Assembly: GCF_002305875.1 (NCBI RefSeq)
Contig: NZ_CP022098.1
Location: 1,054,001-1,118,000, forward strand
Length of the DNA stretch: 64,000 nt
Source: Cystobacter fuscus
Lineage (GTDB): Bacteria; Myxococcota; Myxococcia; Myxococcales; Myxococcaceae
Direction: 5' to 3'
Positions 16,222 to 26,296 of the stretch are shown in pieces (position 1 is the first letter of the stretch; each line of letters opens with the position of its first letter). The notes below the pieces were generated by a model, which did no database searches, was not told where the DNA came from, and saw only the letters and a program-made list of their open reading frames with translations. The position numbers and the translations under genes are program-made.

Positions 16222-18075
16222 ATGAGCCACACCAAACCGTCCTCCCCCCCGGGGACGAAGTGGGATGGAGGCCCGTCGAAGTGGTCGACGGTCGCCGGAC
16301 GCCTGTGCGTTGCCGCCCTCCTGTTGTCCTCTCCGGCCGCGCTCGCACAACCGACGGGGCTGGCCTCCTTCGAGCTGGAGCGGCTGGAGCTCAATCCCAG
16401 TGCGCGGGGCTCCCTGGTTCTGGGCACCGGCGAGCTGTTGCCCGAGGGCAGCGCGCGCCTGTCGGTGGCGGGTCACTATGAGAGCAACCCGCTGTCGCTC
16501 TACCGCGAGGGAGAGCGGCTGGGGGCGGTGGTGGGACATCGCGTGACCGGGCACCTGCTGGCGGCGTGGGCGCCCCTTCGCTGGTTGGAAGTGGGCGCGC
16601 AGGTGCCCCTGGTGGTCTGGCAGCGGGGAGACGATCTCTCGGCCCGAGGTGTCCCGGCGCTCGCGAGCGCGGGCCTGGGCACGCCCCTGCTCCACGTCCG
16701 GCTGGGCCTGCTCGCGCAACAGCGCCAGGCGCCGGTGGACCTCGCGCTCGAGCTGGGGGTGGGCCTGCCCCTGGGCAGCGCGGAGGCGCTCTCGCGCGAT
16801 GGCGCCGTGCGGCTCGCCCCCAAGGTGATGCTGGGCCGCGACCTGGGCTGGCTGCGCACCGGCATGGAGGTGGGGGTGCTGGTGCGGCCCGCGGTCATCC
16901 TCGGGGATGGAACGAAGGTGCAGGACGAGGTGGGCAACGAGCTGCGTCTGGGCGCGGCGGTGTCCACCCGGGGGGCGGGACTGCGGGGTGAGTTGAATGT
17001 GCGGGGCTCCGTGCCGCTCGCCGCTCGCGAGTCGGGCTCCGTGGAGGTGCTGGCGGGCCTGCGCCTGCCGTTGGGCTCGTCCGCCGAGGCCTATGCGCTG
17101 GGGGGTCCGGGTTTTGGTAACGCCCCGGGCACGCCGGCCTTCCGCGTGCTGCTCGGCGTGGCCCTGGGGGGCCGCGACCGCTCGGCGGCCGCCGCGCCGG
17201 GGGGGCCGGATGGGGATGGGGACGGGGTGGTCGACGCGCGGGACAAGTGCCCCACGGAAGCCGGTCCGGCCTCGCGCCAGGGCTGCCCGGTGAGGGACGA
17301 GGACCGGGATGGCATCGCGGACGAGTTCGACAGGTGCCCCACGAAGGTGGGGCCGCCCGCGACGCTGGGCTGCCCGGTGCCGGTGAAGGACACGGACCAG
17401 GATGGCATCGCGGACACGAGCGATGACTGCCCGAAGGAGCCGGGTCCGGCCTCGAGTCTGGGTTGCCCGGTGCGGCTCGTGGACGCGGACGCGGACAAGG
17501 ATGGTGTCGCCGACAGCGTGGATGGGTGTCCGAGGGAAGCGGGCCCGGCCTCGAGCCAGGGCTGCCCGGTGAAGCGCGCGGACGCGAGCGCGGGGGGGGA
17601 CAAGGACAAGGACGGCGTGGCGGACGCCCTGGACAACTGTCCCACCGAGGCCGGCGTGGCCACCAACCAGGGCTGCCCGGAGAAGCAGAAGCAGTACGTG
17701 GCCATCCAGAAGGGCAAGCTGGAGATCAAGGAGCAGGTGGCCTTCGCCAACCGCAAGGCCGTCATCCAGCCGAGCTCCTTCGCGATGTTGAATCAGGTGT
17801 CGGGCATCCTCGGCCAGCACCCGGAGTTCGGGCGGGTGATCATCGAGGGACACACGGACAACCGTGGCAGCGCGGAGGCCAATCGCAAGTTGTCGCTGGC
17901 TCGCGCCGAGGCGGTGAAGGCCTATCTGGTGAGCAAGGGCGTGCAGGCCTCGCGCCTGGAGACCAGGGGCCTGGGTCCCGATCAGCCCATCCGCTCCAAC
18001 CTGACGGAGAGCGGCCGCGTGGCCAACCGCCGCGTGGAATTCATCATCGCCACCCCTGAGCGCGAGCTGAAGTAG
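16222..18075 (+). CDS. OmpA-family outer membrane protein with TSP3 repeats
   Basis: A 617-residue exported protein. An unusually long N-region precedes the signal peptide core (VAALLLSSPAALAQ, near residues 30-45). Residues 50 to about 320 form a beta-barrel-like domain with repeated amphipathic strands. Then come five calcium-binding thrombospondin type 3 repeats, each D-x-D-x-D-G-(I/V)-x-D-x-x-D-x-C-P ending GCP. The C-terminal OmpA domain has EGHTDNRGSAEANRKLSLAR and GRVANRRVEF, with the Asp and Arg that grip peptidoglycan, so it should tie the outer membrane to the cell wall. It is followed after 20 bp by the giant Ig-repeat protein; the pair is probably one operon for a surface structure. 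Confidence 0.9.
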   Translation: MSHTKPSSPPGTKWDGGPSKWSTVAGRLCVAALLLSSPAALAQPTGLASFELERLELNPSARGSLVLGTGELLPEGSARLSVAGHYESNPLSLYREGERLGAVVGHRVTGHLLAAWAPLRWLEVGAQVPLVVWQRGDDLSARGVPALASAGLGTPLLHVRLGLLAQQRQAPVDLALELGVGLPLGSAEALSRDGAVRLAPKVMLGRDLGWLRTGMEVGVLVRPAVILGDGTKVQDEVGNELRLGAAVSTRGAGLRGELNVRGSVPLAARESGSVEVLAGLRLPLGSSAEAYALGGPGFGNAPGTPAFRVLLGVALGGRDRSAAAAPGGPDGDGDGVVDARDKCPTEAGPASRQGCPVRDEDRDGIADEFDRCPTKVGPPATLGCPVPVKDTDQDGIADTSDDCPKEPGPASSLGCPVRLVDADADKDGVADSVDGCPREAGPASSQGCPVKRADASAGGDKDKDGVADALDNCPTEAGVATNQGCPEKQKQYVAIQKGKLEIKEQVAFANRKAVIQPSSFAMLNQVSGILGQHPEFGRVIIEGHTDNRGSAEANRKLSLARAEAVKAYLVSKGVQASRLETRGLGPDQPIRSNLTESGRVANRRVEFIIATPERELK

Positions 18076-18095
18076 CCGACGAGGACAGGAAGACC

Positions 18096-21000
18096 ATGAA
18101 GAACACACTCTTCACGAAGTGGCTCGCGGCCGCGCTGTGGGTGCTGGCGCTCGGTTCGACGGCGGCGCTGGCCGAGCCGGACACCTTCTATCTGGGCGAT
18201 GGGCACAACGGCGCGTTCAGGGCGGGCTCCGAGAGCATCGTCAACAGCTATGCCCAGGTGGTGTCTCCCCTGTTGGAGGGAGACACGGAGATTTCGGTCA
18301 CCGCCTGCACGGCGTCGCCCTGCTTCGCTGGCGGGGAGCTGGTGATGGTGTTCCAGACGACCGGCTTCCTGGGGACTCCTCCCCAGATAGAGGACCCCGC
18401 GCCGCCCACTTCGCTCAACAGCACCGAGGTGGGCCGCTGGGAGCTGGCGCGGGTGGATTCCGTGTCGGGGACGACGCTGAAGCTCAAGGCGCCGCTCGTT
18501 CGTGGGTACGCGGCGCAGGTGACCCAGGTCATCCGGGTGCCCGAGTTCACGGAGGTGAACGTGGGCCCCGAGGACTCCATCATCGCGAAGCCCTGGGATG
18601 GCAAGGTGGGAGGAGTCCTGGCGTTCCTGTCCACGGGCAACGTCCGCAACCTGGGAATGATCAGCACGGACGGGGCGGGCTTCCGGGGAGGTGTGTTCGT
18701 CGGTGACTCCGGTGGGAGCGGCTCGACGGGATGCTCGGGTGACGAGGAGTCCGCGCCCAAGGGAGCTCAAAAAGGAGAGGGCATCGCCAATACCTACCAT
18801 GGGCCCGGCCATACGGGACGCGGCTACATCCTCAATGGCGGCGGTGGAGGTGTCTGCCTCAGGTCGGGCGGAGGCGGAGGCGCCAACCATGGCAAGGGCG
18901 GTATGGGAGGGTTCTCCTCCTTCACGGACGGGAGCCGGAGCGTGGGAGGCCGCGCCGGGGCGCCCATCCGCGACTATTCGCTCCTCCAGCGGTTCGTTCC
19001 GGGTGGTGGAGGTGGCGCGGGTCACGGCAGCCCGGCGTCCGTCCCGCGAGGGGGCAGCGGAGGTGGCGTGCTCTTCATCCGTGCCCTCTCCCTCTCCGGC
19101 ACGGGAAGTCTGCTCGCGACGGGCTCCTCGGGCTATTTCAGCAACACGGAGGCAGGAGGAGGTGGTGGAGCGGGTGGCAGCATCCACCTGCGCCTGGCCA
19201 CGAGCGCGGTCTGCGGTGACATCGATGCCAGCGGTGGCAACGGAGGAAGCCCCAACACCAAGCAGGTCGGTCCGGGTGGCGGTGGCGGTGGTGGTGTCGT
19301 CCTGTTGCAGGCCGCCAACGGTGCTGGCTGCGTGGCCGATAGCAGCAGCGTCCTGGGCGGCTTGTCGGGCAGTCAGAAGGATACCTCCGCGCCAGTGGGG
19401 GTGTCGTACGGTGCGGAAAGGGGCGCTGGCGGCCGGGTGGAGACGATCGATCGGGGCTTCGTCATGCCCAACGTGCCCACGGTGAGCGCGCCCGCCAACG
19501 GTACCTCTACGAACAGCGCGCACCCCAATGTCACGGGCACGGCCACGCCCAACACGATCGTGGTCATCTACATCGATGGCAAGGAGGCGAGCCGGGGGAT
19601 CTCCAACGCGGCGGGTGGTTACGTCGTGGCGCTGTTGGATGCCCTCACCGAGGGTGCTCACTCCGTCCAGGCCGCGACGGAGCTGGATGGCGTCCAGAGC
19701 CTCAAGAGCACGGCGAATGCCTTCACCGTGGACACCCTTCGTCCGGAGGCTCCCGTCGTGACGGTGCCGGGCGAGGGTGACTTCGTGAGCACGCTGCGTC
19801 CTGTCATCCAGGGCACGGCCGAGGCCAACAGCACCGTGACGGTCTACCTGGACAACCGGCCTCCGGTCACCGTGACCGCGAGCGGCACGGGGGACTGGAC
19901 GTATACGCCGGCTTTCGACCTGGCGCAGGGGGGCCACACGGTGAAGGCCACGGCCACGGACACGGCGGGCAATGTCAGCCCCGAGTCCAATGTGCGCGGC
20001 TTCAACGTGGACACCCTGGCGCCCGCCGCTCCGGTGGTGAGCACGCCCGCCCAGGGCTCCCATTCCAACAACAAGCTTCCCGTCATCACGGGCACGGCCG
20101 AGGCCAATGCCACGGTGACGGTCTACCTCGACGGCTCGGTCGTGGGCACGGCGCCGGTGGATGGCGCGGGCGCCTGGAGCTTCACCACGGCGGAGCTGAC
20201 GGACGGCACGTACACGGTGAAGGTGACGGCCACGGACGCGGCGGGCAACGTCAGCCCCGAGTCCAACACCCGCACCTTCACCATCGATACGCAGGCCCCC
20301 GCCGCACCGGTCGTGTCGACGCCCACCGAGGGCTCGTATGTGACCACTCCCGTCATCATCACGGGCAGGGCCGAGGCGGGCAGTACCGTGACGGTCCTCA
20401 TCGATGGCGTGCCCGTGGGGCTCGTCACCGCGAACGCCTCGGGTGAGTGGACCTATGAGGCCAGCGCGGTGCTGGAGGGTCCCCGCGAGGTGAAGGTCAC
20501 GGCCACCGATGCGGCGAACAACACCAGCGCCGAGTCCAACACGCGCACCTTCATCGTGGACGCGACGGCTCCGCTGGCGCCGGTCGTGAGCACTCCGGCC
20601 GACGGGGCGTTCGTCAATACCCGCACGCCGGTCATCACCGGCACGGCCGAGGCCGATACCACGGTGACGGTGTATCTCAACGGCTCGTCAGTGGGCACGG
20701 CACCGGTGGATGGCGCGGGGGCCTGGAGCTTCACGACGGCGGAGCTGACAGACGGAGGGACGTACACGGTGAAGGTGACGGCCACGGACGCGGCGGGCAA
20801 CATCAGCCCCGAGTCCAACACCCGCACCTTCCACGTGGACGTGACGGTTCCGGTGGCTCCTGTCATCACGGCTCCGGCCGACGGGGCGTTCGTCAATACC
20901 CGCACGCCGGTCATCACCGGCACGGCCGAGGCCAACACCACGGTGACGGTGTATCTCGATGGCTCGTCCGTGGGCACGGCGCCGGTGGATGCCTTGGGCG

Positions 21001-23420
21001 CCTGGAGCTTCACGACGGCGGAGCTGACAGACGGAGGGACGTACACGGTGAAGGTGACGGCCACGGACGCGGCGGGCAACATCAGCCCCGAGTCCAACAC
21101 CCGCACCTTCCACGTGGACGTGACGGTTCCGGTGGCTCCTGTCATCACGGCTCCGGCCGACGGGGCGCTCGTCAACACGCGCGTCAACGTCATCACGGGC
21201 ACGGCGGAGGCCAACACCACGGTGACGGTCTACCTCGATGGCTCGTCCGTGGGCACGGTGCCGGTGGATGCCTCGGGCGCCTGGAGCTTCACGACGGCGG
21301 AGCTGACGGACGGAGGGACGTACGCGGTGAAGGTGACGGCCACGGACGCGGCGGGCAACATCAGCCCCGAGTCCAGCACGCACACCTTCCGCGTGGACGC
21401 GACGGCTCCGGTGGCTCCAGTCATCACCGCTCCGGCCGACGGAGCGTTCGTCAATACCCGCACGCCGGTCATCACCGGCACGGCCGAGGCCAACACCACG
21501 GTGACGGTGTATCTCAACGGCTCGTCCGTGGGCACGGCACCGGTGGATGGCGCGGGCAACTGGAGCTTCACGACGGCGGAGCTGACGGACGGAGGGACGT
21601 ACGCGGTGAAGGTGACGGCCACGGACGCGGCGGGCAACATCAGCCCCGAGTCCAACACCCGCACCTTCCACGTGGACGTGACGGTTCCGGTGGCTCCCGT
21701 GGTGATCGCACCTGACGAGGGCTCTCTGTTCAACACGCGCACGCCGGCCATCTCGGGCACGGCCGAGGCGGGCACCACGGTGACGGTCTACCTCAACGGC
21801 TCGGCCGTGGGCACCGCACCGGTGAACACCCTGGGCAACTGGAGCTTCACGACGGCGGAGCTGCCGGACGGCACGTACACGGTGAAGGTGACGGCCACGG
21901 ACGTGGCGGGCAATGTCAGCCCCGAGTCCAACACCCGCGCCTTCCGCGTGGACGTGACCGCTCCCCCGGCTCCCGTCATCACCGCTCCGGCCGACGGGGC
22001 ACTCGTCAACACGCGCGTCAACGTCATCACGGGCACGGCCGAGGCCAACACCACGGTGACGGTCTACCTCAATGGCTCGGCCGTGGGCACCGCGCCGGTG
22101 AATGGCACGGGGGCCTGGAGCTTCACGACGGCGGAGCTGGCGAACGGGACGTACGCGGTGAAGGTGACGACCACGGACGCGGCGGGCAACATCAGCCCCG
22201 AGTCCAACACCCGCACCTTCCGCGTGGACGCGACCGCTCCCCCGGCTCCCGTCATCACCGCTCCGGCCGAGGGCGCGCTCGTCAACACACGCATCAACAT
22301 CATCATGGGAACGGCCGAGGTGGGCACCTGGGTGACGGTGTACATCAACGGTTCGTCCGTGGGCACGGCACCGGTGGATTCCGTGGGCAACTGGAGCTTC
22401 AGGACGGCGCAACTGGCGGACGGCACGTATGCGGTGACGGCCTACGCCACGGATGCCGCGGGCAACGACAGCCCCGTGGCTCCCGAGCGCCACTTCACCG
22501 TGGATGCGAGTGCGCCGGAGACGTTCATCGTCACCCATCCCCCGGAGAGCTCCCCGACAACGGACGCGGCCTTCACCTTCCGCGCGGAGGATGCGTCGTT
22601 TCCCGTGACGTACCAGTGCACCCTGGACGGTCAGTCCATTGCGTGCACGGAGTCCCTGGCGCTCATCGTGAGCGAGGGCAAGCACACGCTCACGGTCAGC
22701 GCGGTGGATGCGCTGGGCAACAGGGATGCGACGCCGGCTTCCTTCTCCTGGACCGTGGACACCGTCGCGCCCGAGGCGCCGGTGGTGGTGGCCCCGGCGG
22801 AGGGCGCCGCGCTGGAGTCCAACTCGCCCGTGGTCATCAGTGGCACCGCGGAGCCGGACAGCACCGTGATGCTCCTCTTGGATGGGCAGGAGATCGTGGT
22901 GAAGGCGAATGCCGCGGGCGAGTGGAGCTACTCCGCCAGCGGACTCGCTCCTGGCCCGTACCAGGTGACGGCCCGGGCCCGGGACGCGGCCGGCAATGTC
23001 GGCCCCGAGTCGGCCCCGCGCTCCTTCACCGTGCTGGACAGCGCGCGTGTGCCGGACACGGAGATCTCCTCGGGCCCGTCGGGCACCACGGCGGAGCGCG
23101 ACGCGACGTTCACCTTCGGCTCGGAGCAGGGCGTGTCGTTCGAGTGCAGCCTGGACGGCGCGGAGTTCGCTCCCTGCACCTCGCCGGTGACCTACACCGA
23201 CCTGGCGGAGGGCGAGCACACGTTCCAGGTGCGCGCCCGTGATGCCCGCGGCATCGTGGATGACACCCCGGCTTCCCGGACGTGGACCGTGGGCGAGGCG
23301 GACATCGCCTACCTCGGCGGCGGGTTCGGCTGCTCGGCCTCGGGCGGTGACTCCTCGCTCGTGCTGATGGCCCTGGGCTCGCTGCTCGCGATGGCTCGCC
23401 GCCGTCGCGCCGCCCACTGA
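18096..23420 (+). CDS. giant Ig-repeat surface protein with MYXO-CTERM tail (AgmC-like)
   Basis: A 1774-residue exported protein. It has a signal peptide (residues 1-27, ending ALA), an N-terminal adhesin-like domain, a glycine-rich region (about 235-430, with GGGGGVCLRSGGGGG-type runs), then twelve bacterial Ig-like modules of 92-93 residues carrying ITGTAEANTTVTVYLNGS and TVKVTATDAAGN. Two different beta modules with paired cysteines (FTFRAEDASFPVTYQC; FTFGSEQGVSFECS) are interleaved near the end. The C-terminus is a classic MYXO-CTERM: GCSASG, a hydrophobic helix, then ARRRR, which directs sorting to the cell surface. Similar myxobacterial proteins are annotated as adventurous gliding motility protein AgmC; that role is known only from naming of homologues. 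It is the second gene after the OmpA-like gene. Confidence 0.85.
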   Translation: MKNTLFTKWLAAALWVLALGSTAALAEPDTFYLGDGHNGAFRAGSESIVNSYAQVVSPLLEGDTEISVTACTASPCFAGGELVMVFQTTGFLGTPPQIEDPAPPTSLNSTEVGRWELARVDSVSGTTLKLKAPLVRGYAAQVTQVIRVPEFTEVNVGPEDSIIAKPWDGKVGGVLAFLSTGNVRNLGMISTDGAGFRGGVFVGDSGGSGSTGCSGDEESAPKGAQKGEGIANTYHGPGHTGRGYILNGGGGGVCLRSGGGGGANHGKGGMGGFSSFTDGSRSVGGRAGAPIRDYSLLQRFVPGGGGGAGHGSPASVPRGGSGGGVLFIRALSLSGTGSLLATGSSGYFSNTEAGGGGGAGGSIHLRLATSAVCGDIDASGGNGGSPNTKQVGPGGGGGGGVVLLQAANGAGCVADSSSVLGGLSGSQKDTSAPVGVSYGAERGAGGRVETIDRGFVMPNVPTVSAPANGTSTNSAHPNVTGTATPNTIVVIYIDGKEASRGISNAAGGYVVALLDALTEGAHSVQAATELDGVQSLKSTANAFTVDTLRPEAPVVTVPGEGDFVSTLRPVIQGTAEANSTVTVYLDNRPPVTVTASGTGDWTYTPAFDLAQGGHTVKATATDTAGNVSPESNVRGFNVDTLAPAAPVVSTPAQGSHSNNKLPVITGTAEANATVTVYLDGSVVGTAPVDGAGAWSFTTAELTDGTYTVKVTATDAAGNVSPESNTRTFTIDTQAPAAPVVSTPTEGSYVTTPVIITGRAEAGSTVTVLIDGVPVGLVTANASGEWTYEASAVLEGPREVKVTATDAANNTSAESNTRTFIVDATAPLAPVVSTPADGAFVNTRTPVITGTAEADTTVTVYLNGSSVGTAPVDGAGAWSFTTAELTDGGTYTVKVTATDAAGNISPESNTRTFHVDVTVPVAPVITAPADGAFVNTRTPVITGTAEANTTVTVYLDGSSVGTAPVDALGAWSFTTAELTDGGTYTVKVTATDAAGNISPESNTRTFHVDVTVPVAPVITAPADGALVNTRVNVITGTAEANTTVTVYLDGSSVGTVPVDASGAWSFTTAELTDGGTYAVKVTATDAAGNISPESSTHTFRVDATAPVAPVITAPADGAFVNTRTPVITGTAEANTTVTVYLNGSSVGTAPVDGAGNWSFTTAELTDGGTYAVKVTATDAAGNISPESNTRTFHVDVTVPVAPVVIAPDEGSLFNTRTPAISGTAEAGTTVTVYLNGSAVGTAPVNTLGNWSFTTAELPDGTYTVKVTATDVAGNVSPESNTRAFRVDVTAPPAPVITAPADGALVNTRVNVITGTAEANTTVTVYLNGSAVGTAPVNGTGAWSFTTAELANGTYAVKVTTTDAAGNISPESNTRTFRVDATAPPAPVITAPAEGALVNTRINIIMGTAEVGTWVTVYINGSSVGTAPVDSVGNWSFRTAQLADGTYAVTAYATDAAGNDSPVAPERHFTVDASAPETFIVTHPPESSPTTDAAFTFRAEDASFPVTYQCTLDGQSIACTESLALIVSEGKHTLTVSAVDALGNRDATPASFSWTVDTVAPEAPVVVAPAEGAALESNSPVVISGTAEPDSTVMLLLDGQEIVVKANAAGEWSYSASGLAPGPYQVTARARDAAGNVGPESAPRSFTVLDSARVPDTEISSGPSGTTAERDATFTFGSEQGVSFECSLDGAEFAPCTSPVTYTDLAEGEHTFQVRARDARGIVDDTPASRTWTVGEADIAYLGGGFGCSASGGDSSLVLMALGSLLAMARRRRAAH
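20590..22500 (+). repeat. tandem coding repeats, period 279/276 bp
   Basis: Within the Ig-repeat gene, seven modules recur with near-perfect register. Equivalent codons fall at 20601, 20880, 21159, 21438, 21717, 21993 and 22269: four steps of exactly 279 bases, then two of 276 (one glycine codon less). Blocks of tens of bases are identical between units at the nucleotide level, including synonymous positions, for example around 20880-21160 and 21438-21710. This points to recent expansion or gene conversion. Length changes between strains are likely. Confidence 0.85.
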
Positions 23421-23441
23421 GTCCCCTTCCGCCGTGACCGG

Positions 23442-23488
23442 AGGCCGGGTTCCTCTTCCCTCGTGGGGAAGCGGGGCCCGGCCTTCTT
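23442..23488. terminator. intrinsic terminator-like hairpin between convergent genes
   Basis: Aggccggg at 23442-23449 pairs with cccggcct at 23477-23484, and an inner cttccc/ggggaag stem extends it. It lies 21 bp after the stop of the Ig-repeat gene and 25 bp before the end of the convergent sensor kinase. On the plus strand it is followed by a pyrimidine-rich tcttcc tract rather than a pure T run. It probably serves the plus strand, and possibly both. Confidence 0.6.
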
Positions 23489-23509
23489 CCTTCCCGCCTT
23501 CCTTCCCGC

Positions 23510-24991
23510 TCAGTGCACGTGCTGGGACAGGGCGTGGGGCTCGGGGGGCGTGGGATTGACGGCGGACAGCAGCGGCAGGGCCACGTAGAAGGTGGAGCCT
23601 CGGCCCAACTCGCTCTCCACCCAGATGCGGCCTCCGTGGCGCTCCACGATGTCGCGGCTGATGTAGAGCCCCAGTCCCAGTCCGCCGTAGGAGGTGATGG
23701 AGACGTTGCGGGCGCGGAAGTAGCGCTCGAAGAGCTGCTCCTGCTGATCCTTCGGGATGCCAATGCCCTCGTCCGACACGGTCAGCAGCGCGAAGTCCCC
23801 GCGCACCTCCAACGCCACGCGCACGGTGCTGGTGCCGGGGCTGTACTTGAGGGCGTTCTCCAGCAGATTGGCGATGACCTGCTCGAGCCGGAACGTGTCA
23901 CCCCGGATGCGCACCGGCTCTTCCGGGTGTGAGTAGTCGACGCGGTGCTGGCCGCGCTCGGCGTCCATGGTGACCAGGGCCCGCTCCACGATCATGTCCA
24001 TGCGCGTGGGCTCGAAATGCAACGCGAGCCGGCCCGCCTCGATGCGCGAGGCATCCAGCAAGTCATTGATGAGAGCGGTGAGCCGCATGAGGTGCTGGCG
24101 CGCGTGGCGCAGCAGGGCGGGGTCCACCGGCTCCTGCCGCTCCAGCCGGCGCTCCAGGCCCGCCAGCCGCAGCGACAGGGGGGTGAGGGGCGTCTTGAGC
24201 TCGTGCGAGGCGATGGTGAGGAAGTCGTCGCGCACGCGGATGGCCTCCTGGGCCTCGCGCAGCAGGCGGGTGCGCTCGCTCTCCGCGTGGCGCTGCTCGG
24301 TGATGTCCTCGACGATGCCCACGCCGCCCTCCACCTCGCCATGCTCCCCGATGCACGGGGCCAGGTGGACGCGCACGGGTGTCACCTTGTCCGTGGGGGT
24401 GGAGTGGTAGTCCCCCTCGTAATAGGCATGGCGCCCGTCGAGCACGTCGCGCACGCAGTCCGCCAGGGACTTGTCCGGGAGCGACAGCAGGCGCAGCCCG
24501 ATGATGCGGGGCCGGGCCGCGCCGATGATGCGCGCGAGATAGTCATTGCACGCCAGGAGGGTGGAGGTCGCGTCGAAGTGGAACAGGCCCAGGGGGGCGT
24601 TGTCGAAGACGAGCTGGTGGGCACGCTCCCCGGACGTGACCTCGGCGGGGCGCCGCACGAGCACGCTGATATATTCCTCGCGCTCCTGGCCGGAGCACCC
24701 GACCGTCACGTCGACCTCCTGCCGCGACCCGTCGCCGCGCAGGAGGACGGTCCGCACGGCCTGCCCGCTCCGGTTCCTGGCGAGCAGGGAACGAAGGAAG
24801 GAGCGCTCGCCGGACGTCTCCGGGTGCGCGGAGAGCAGGCGCGAGAAGGGCTGCCCCACGAGCTGCCCCGTGCTCCAACCCAGCAGGCGTTCGGCGGCGG
24901 GATTCAGGTAGCGCACGCGCTCGCCCGCGTCGCAGGCCACGAGCGGTTCTGTCAGCGCATCCATCCATCGCCGTGCGTCATCTCCAGACAT
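23510..24991 (-). CDS. soluble PAS sensor histidine kinase
   Basis: A 493-residue kinase without membrane helices. Two PAS domains come first (MDALTEPLVACDAGERVRYL at about residues 10-30 and FDNAPLGLFHFDATSTLLAC at about 130-150), then a PAC-like stretch ending VGIVEDITEQRHAE. HisKA follows with the phosphorylated His in SHELKTPLT, and the HATPase has NLLENALKYSPG, SDEGIGI and GGLGLGLYIS. It should sense a cytoplasmic signal such as redox state or a bound ligand. No receiver domain or neighbouring response regulator is present. GGGAGGAGG lies directly before the ATG at 24991, which decides the start; the frame is open further upstream, but that part is antisense to the next gene's codons. 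Confidence 0.9.
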   Translation of the reverse strand: MSGDDARRWMDALTEPLVACDAGERVRYLNPAAERLLGWSTGQLVGQPFSRLLSAHPETSGERSFLRSLLARNRSGQAVRTVLLRGDGSRQEVDVTVGCSGQEREEYISVLVRRPAEVTSGERAHQLVFDNAPLGLFHFDATSTLLACNDYLARIIGAARPRIIGLRLLSLPDKSLADCVRDVLDGRHAYYEGDYHSTPTDKVTPVRVHLAPCIGEHGEVEGGVGIVEDITEQRHAESERTRLLREAQEAIRVRDDFLTIASHELKTPLTPLSLRLAGLERRLERQEPVDPALLRHARQHLMRLTALINDLLDASRIEAGRLALHFEPTRMDMIVERALVTMDAERGQHRVDYSHPEEPVRIRGDTFRLEQVIANLLENALKYSPGTSTVRVALEVRGDFALLTVSDEGIGIPKDQQEQLFERYFRARNVSITSYGGLGLGLYISRDIVERHGGRIWVESELGRGSTFYVALPLLSAVNPTPPEPHALSQHVH

Positions 24992-25127
24992 GCCTCCTCC
25001 CGAAAGAGCGTCCCCCTTTGATGGGTAGGGTGGCGATGGCCCGTCTGTGCCGTGAGCCCTCCCAGGCGAATCCACGGCGCATCGTGACCCCGCCCGGGCG
25101 GCGAGCGAGCGGACGTGGGAGGGGACT

Positions 25128-26120
25128 TCACGGCGCGGGGGGAGTGGACGCCTCGGCCCGTGCGGTCGGGGACTCCAGCAGGAAGCGCGCGATGAGGGGC
25201 ATGTGGTCCGACAGCCCATGGAAGCGGCTGCGCGTGTCGCCAAAGGCGTGCGTGCTGTCGGTGTCGAGCCACCGCACGTGCTCGCCGGAGAAGATGTGGT
25301 CCAGGTGCATGCGCATGTGCATGAAGCCCGCGGTGGGGAAGCCCCGGGAGACGCGCGGATCGATCTGCCCCACCGCCGCCTGGGCACTGGTGAAGCGCGC
25401 CTCGTCACAGAAGAACTGGTAGACGGGCGAGGCCGGGGGCGAGTTGAAGTCCCCGCAAACGACGAAGGGCTCGCCCCGTGAGTGGCGCTGCACGAGCGCG
25501 GCGAGGGCACGTGCCTCGTGGAGCTGGTTGATGCCGTTGCCCATCTTGTCCCGGGTGGCCCAGAAGGCGCGGGCGAAGGGCGTGGGCAGGCTCAGGTGGG
25601 TGTTGAAGACATGCAGGGGCAGCCCATCCTCCTGGCGCACCAGGCGCATGTGGGCGCAGATGCGGCTCTGCTTGCGCTCGCGCAGCATCTGCACGTGGTG
25701 GTGGGTGATGGGGTGGGGCGCGTCCACGTTGTGGGTGTCCACCGCGAGCCGCCGGGTGTTGACGAGGATGGCCAGGCCCGTGGTGTAGAGCGAGAAGTCG
25801 CGCACGCCGTAGCGGTGGGCGCGGAAGTAGAAGGCCTCGTAGGGCATGGGGCGGTTGAGGAGGGCGAAGGTCTCCTCCATGCGGCCCATGAAGGCCTCGA
25901 GCTGGGTCTCGTCGGGGCGGGCGGGGCGGTGGGCGACGCTGCTGCGGAACGACTGTGTCTCCACCTCCTGCAGGCAGATGATGTCGGGCAGGGGCTCCAA
26001 CGTGGCCAGTGCGGCGGCCACCCGCCGCTTGGGCCCCAGCGTGCTGGCGAGACCCCGCAAGGCGTGCCCGAAGTAGCGCACGTTGTAGCTGACGATGCGG
26101 AGACTATCGGTCATGCTCAT
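25128..26120 (-). CDS. endonuclease/exonuclease/phosphatase-fold hydrolase
   Basis: A 330-residue protein of the metal-dependent EEP (DNase I-like) superfamily, which cleaves phosphodiester or phosphomonoester bonds in nucleic acids, lipids or inositol phosphates. The set of active-site motifs is complete: SYNVRYFG near the start, CLQEVE (metal-binding Glu), FNTHLSLP, CGDFNSPPASP (Asp and Asn) and the terminal LSDHMPLIA (Asp-His pair). No signal peptide, so it is cytoplasmic. ATG at 26120 and 26114, and a GTG at 26123, are all possible starts. The true substrate is not evident. The gene is alone between the PAS kinase and the MoxR operon. Confidence 0.85.
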   Translation of the reverse strand: MSMTDSLRIVSYNVRYFGHALRGLASTLGPKRRVAAALATLEPLPDIICLQEVETQSFRSSVAHRPARPDETQLEAFMGRMEETFALLNRPMPYEAFYFRAHRYGVRDFSLYTTGLAILVNTRRLAVDTHNVDAPHPITHHHVQMLRERKQSRICAHMRLVRQEDGLPLHVFNTHLSLPTPFARAFWATRDKMGNGINQLHEARALAALVQRHSRGEPFVVCGDFNSPPASPVYQFFCDEARFTSAQAAVGQIDPRVSRGFPTAGFMHMRMHLDHIFSGEHVRWLDTDSTHAFGDTRSRFHGLSDHMPLIARFLLESPTARAEASTPPAP

Positions 26121-26296
26121 CACCCACGCCGCGTGGAAGAAGGACGCCCGAAGGAAGGTAGGACCTGGCCCGGCCTGGGGGGAGGGGCCTGGGGGCAGGC
26201 ATCCAAGGGGGCGGCGGGTGAGCCGCCGGAGGCGGGGTGGACCCGTCCACCAGGCGGGCGGGCGGGGCGAGGGGGTGTTAAAGGAGTCGGCACGCC

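Noticed and set aside
20590..22500. Regular tandem repeats, considered as CRISPR
   Set aside because: Period is 276-279 bp in frame inside one gene, with no short repeat-spacer structure.
20688..23417. 909-codon open frame opposite the Ig-repeat gene
   Set aside because: It is an antisense shadow of the tandem repeats; its own repeats follow from the DNA repeats, and no signal peptide or domain is present.
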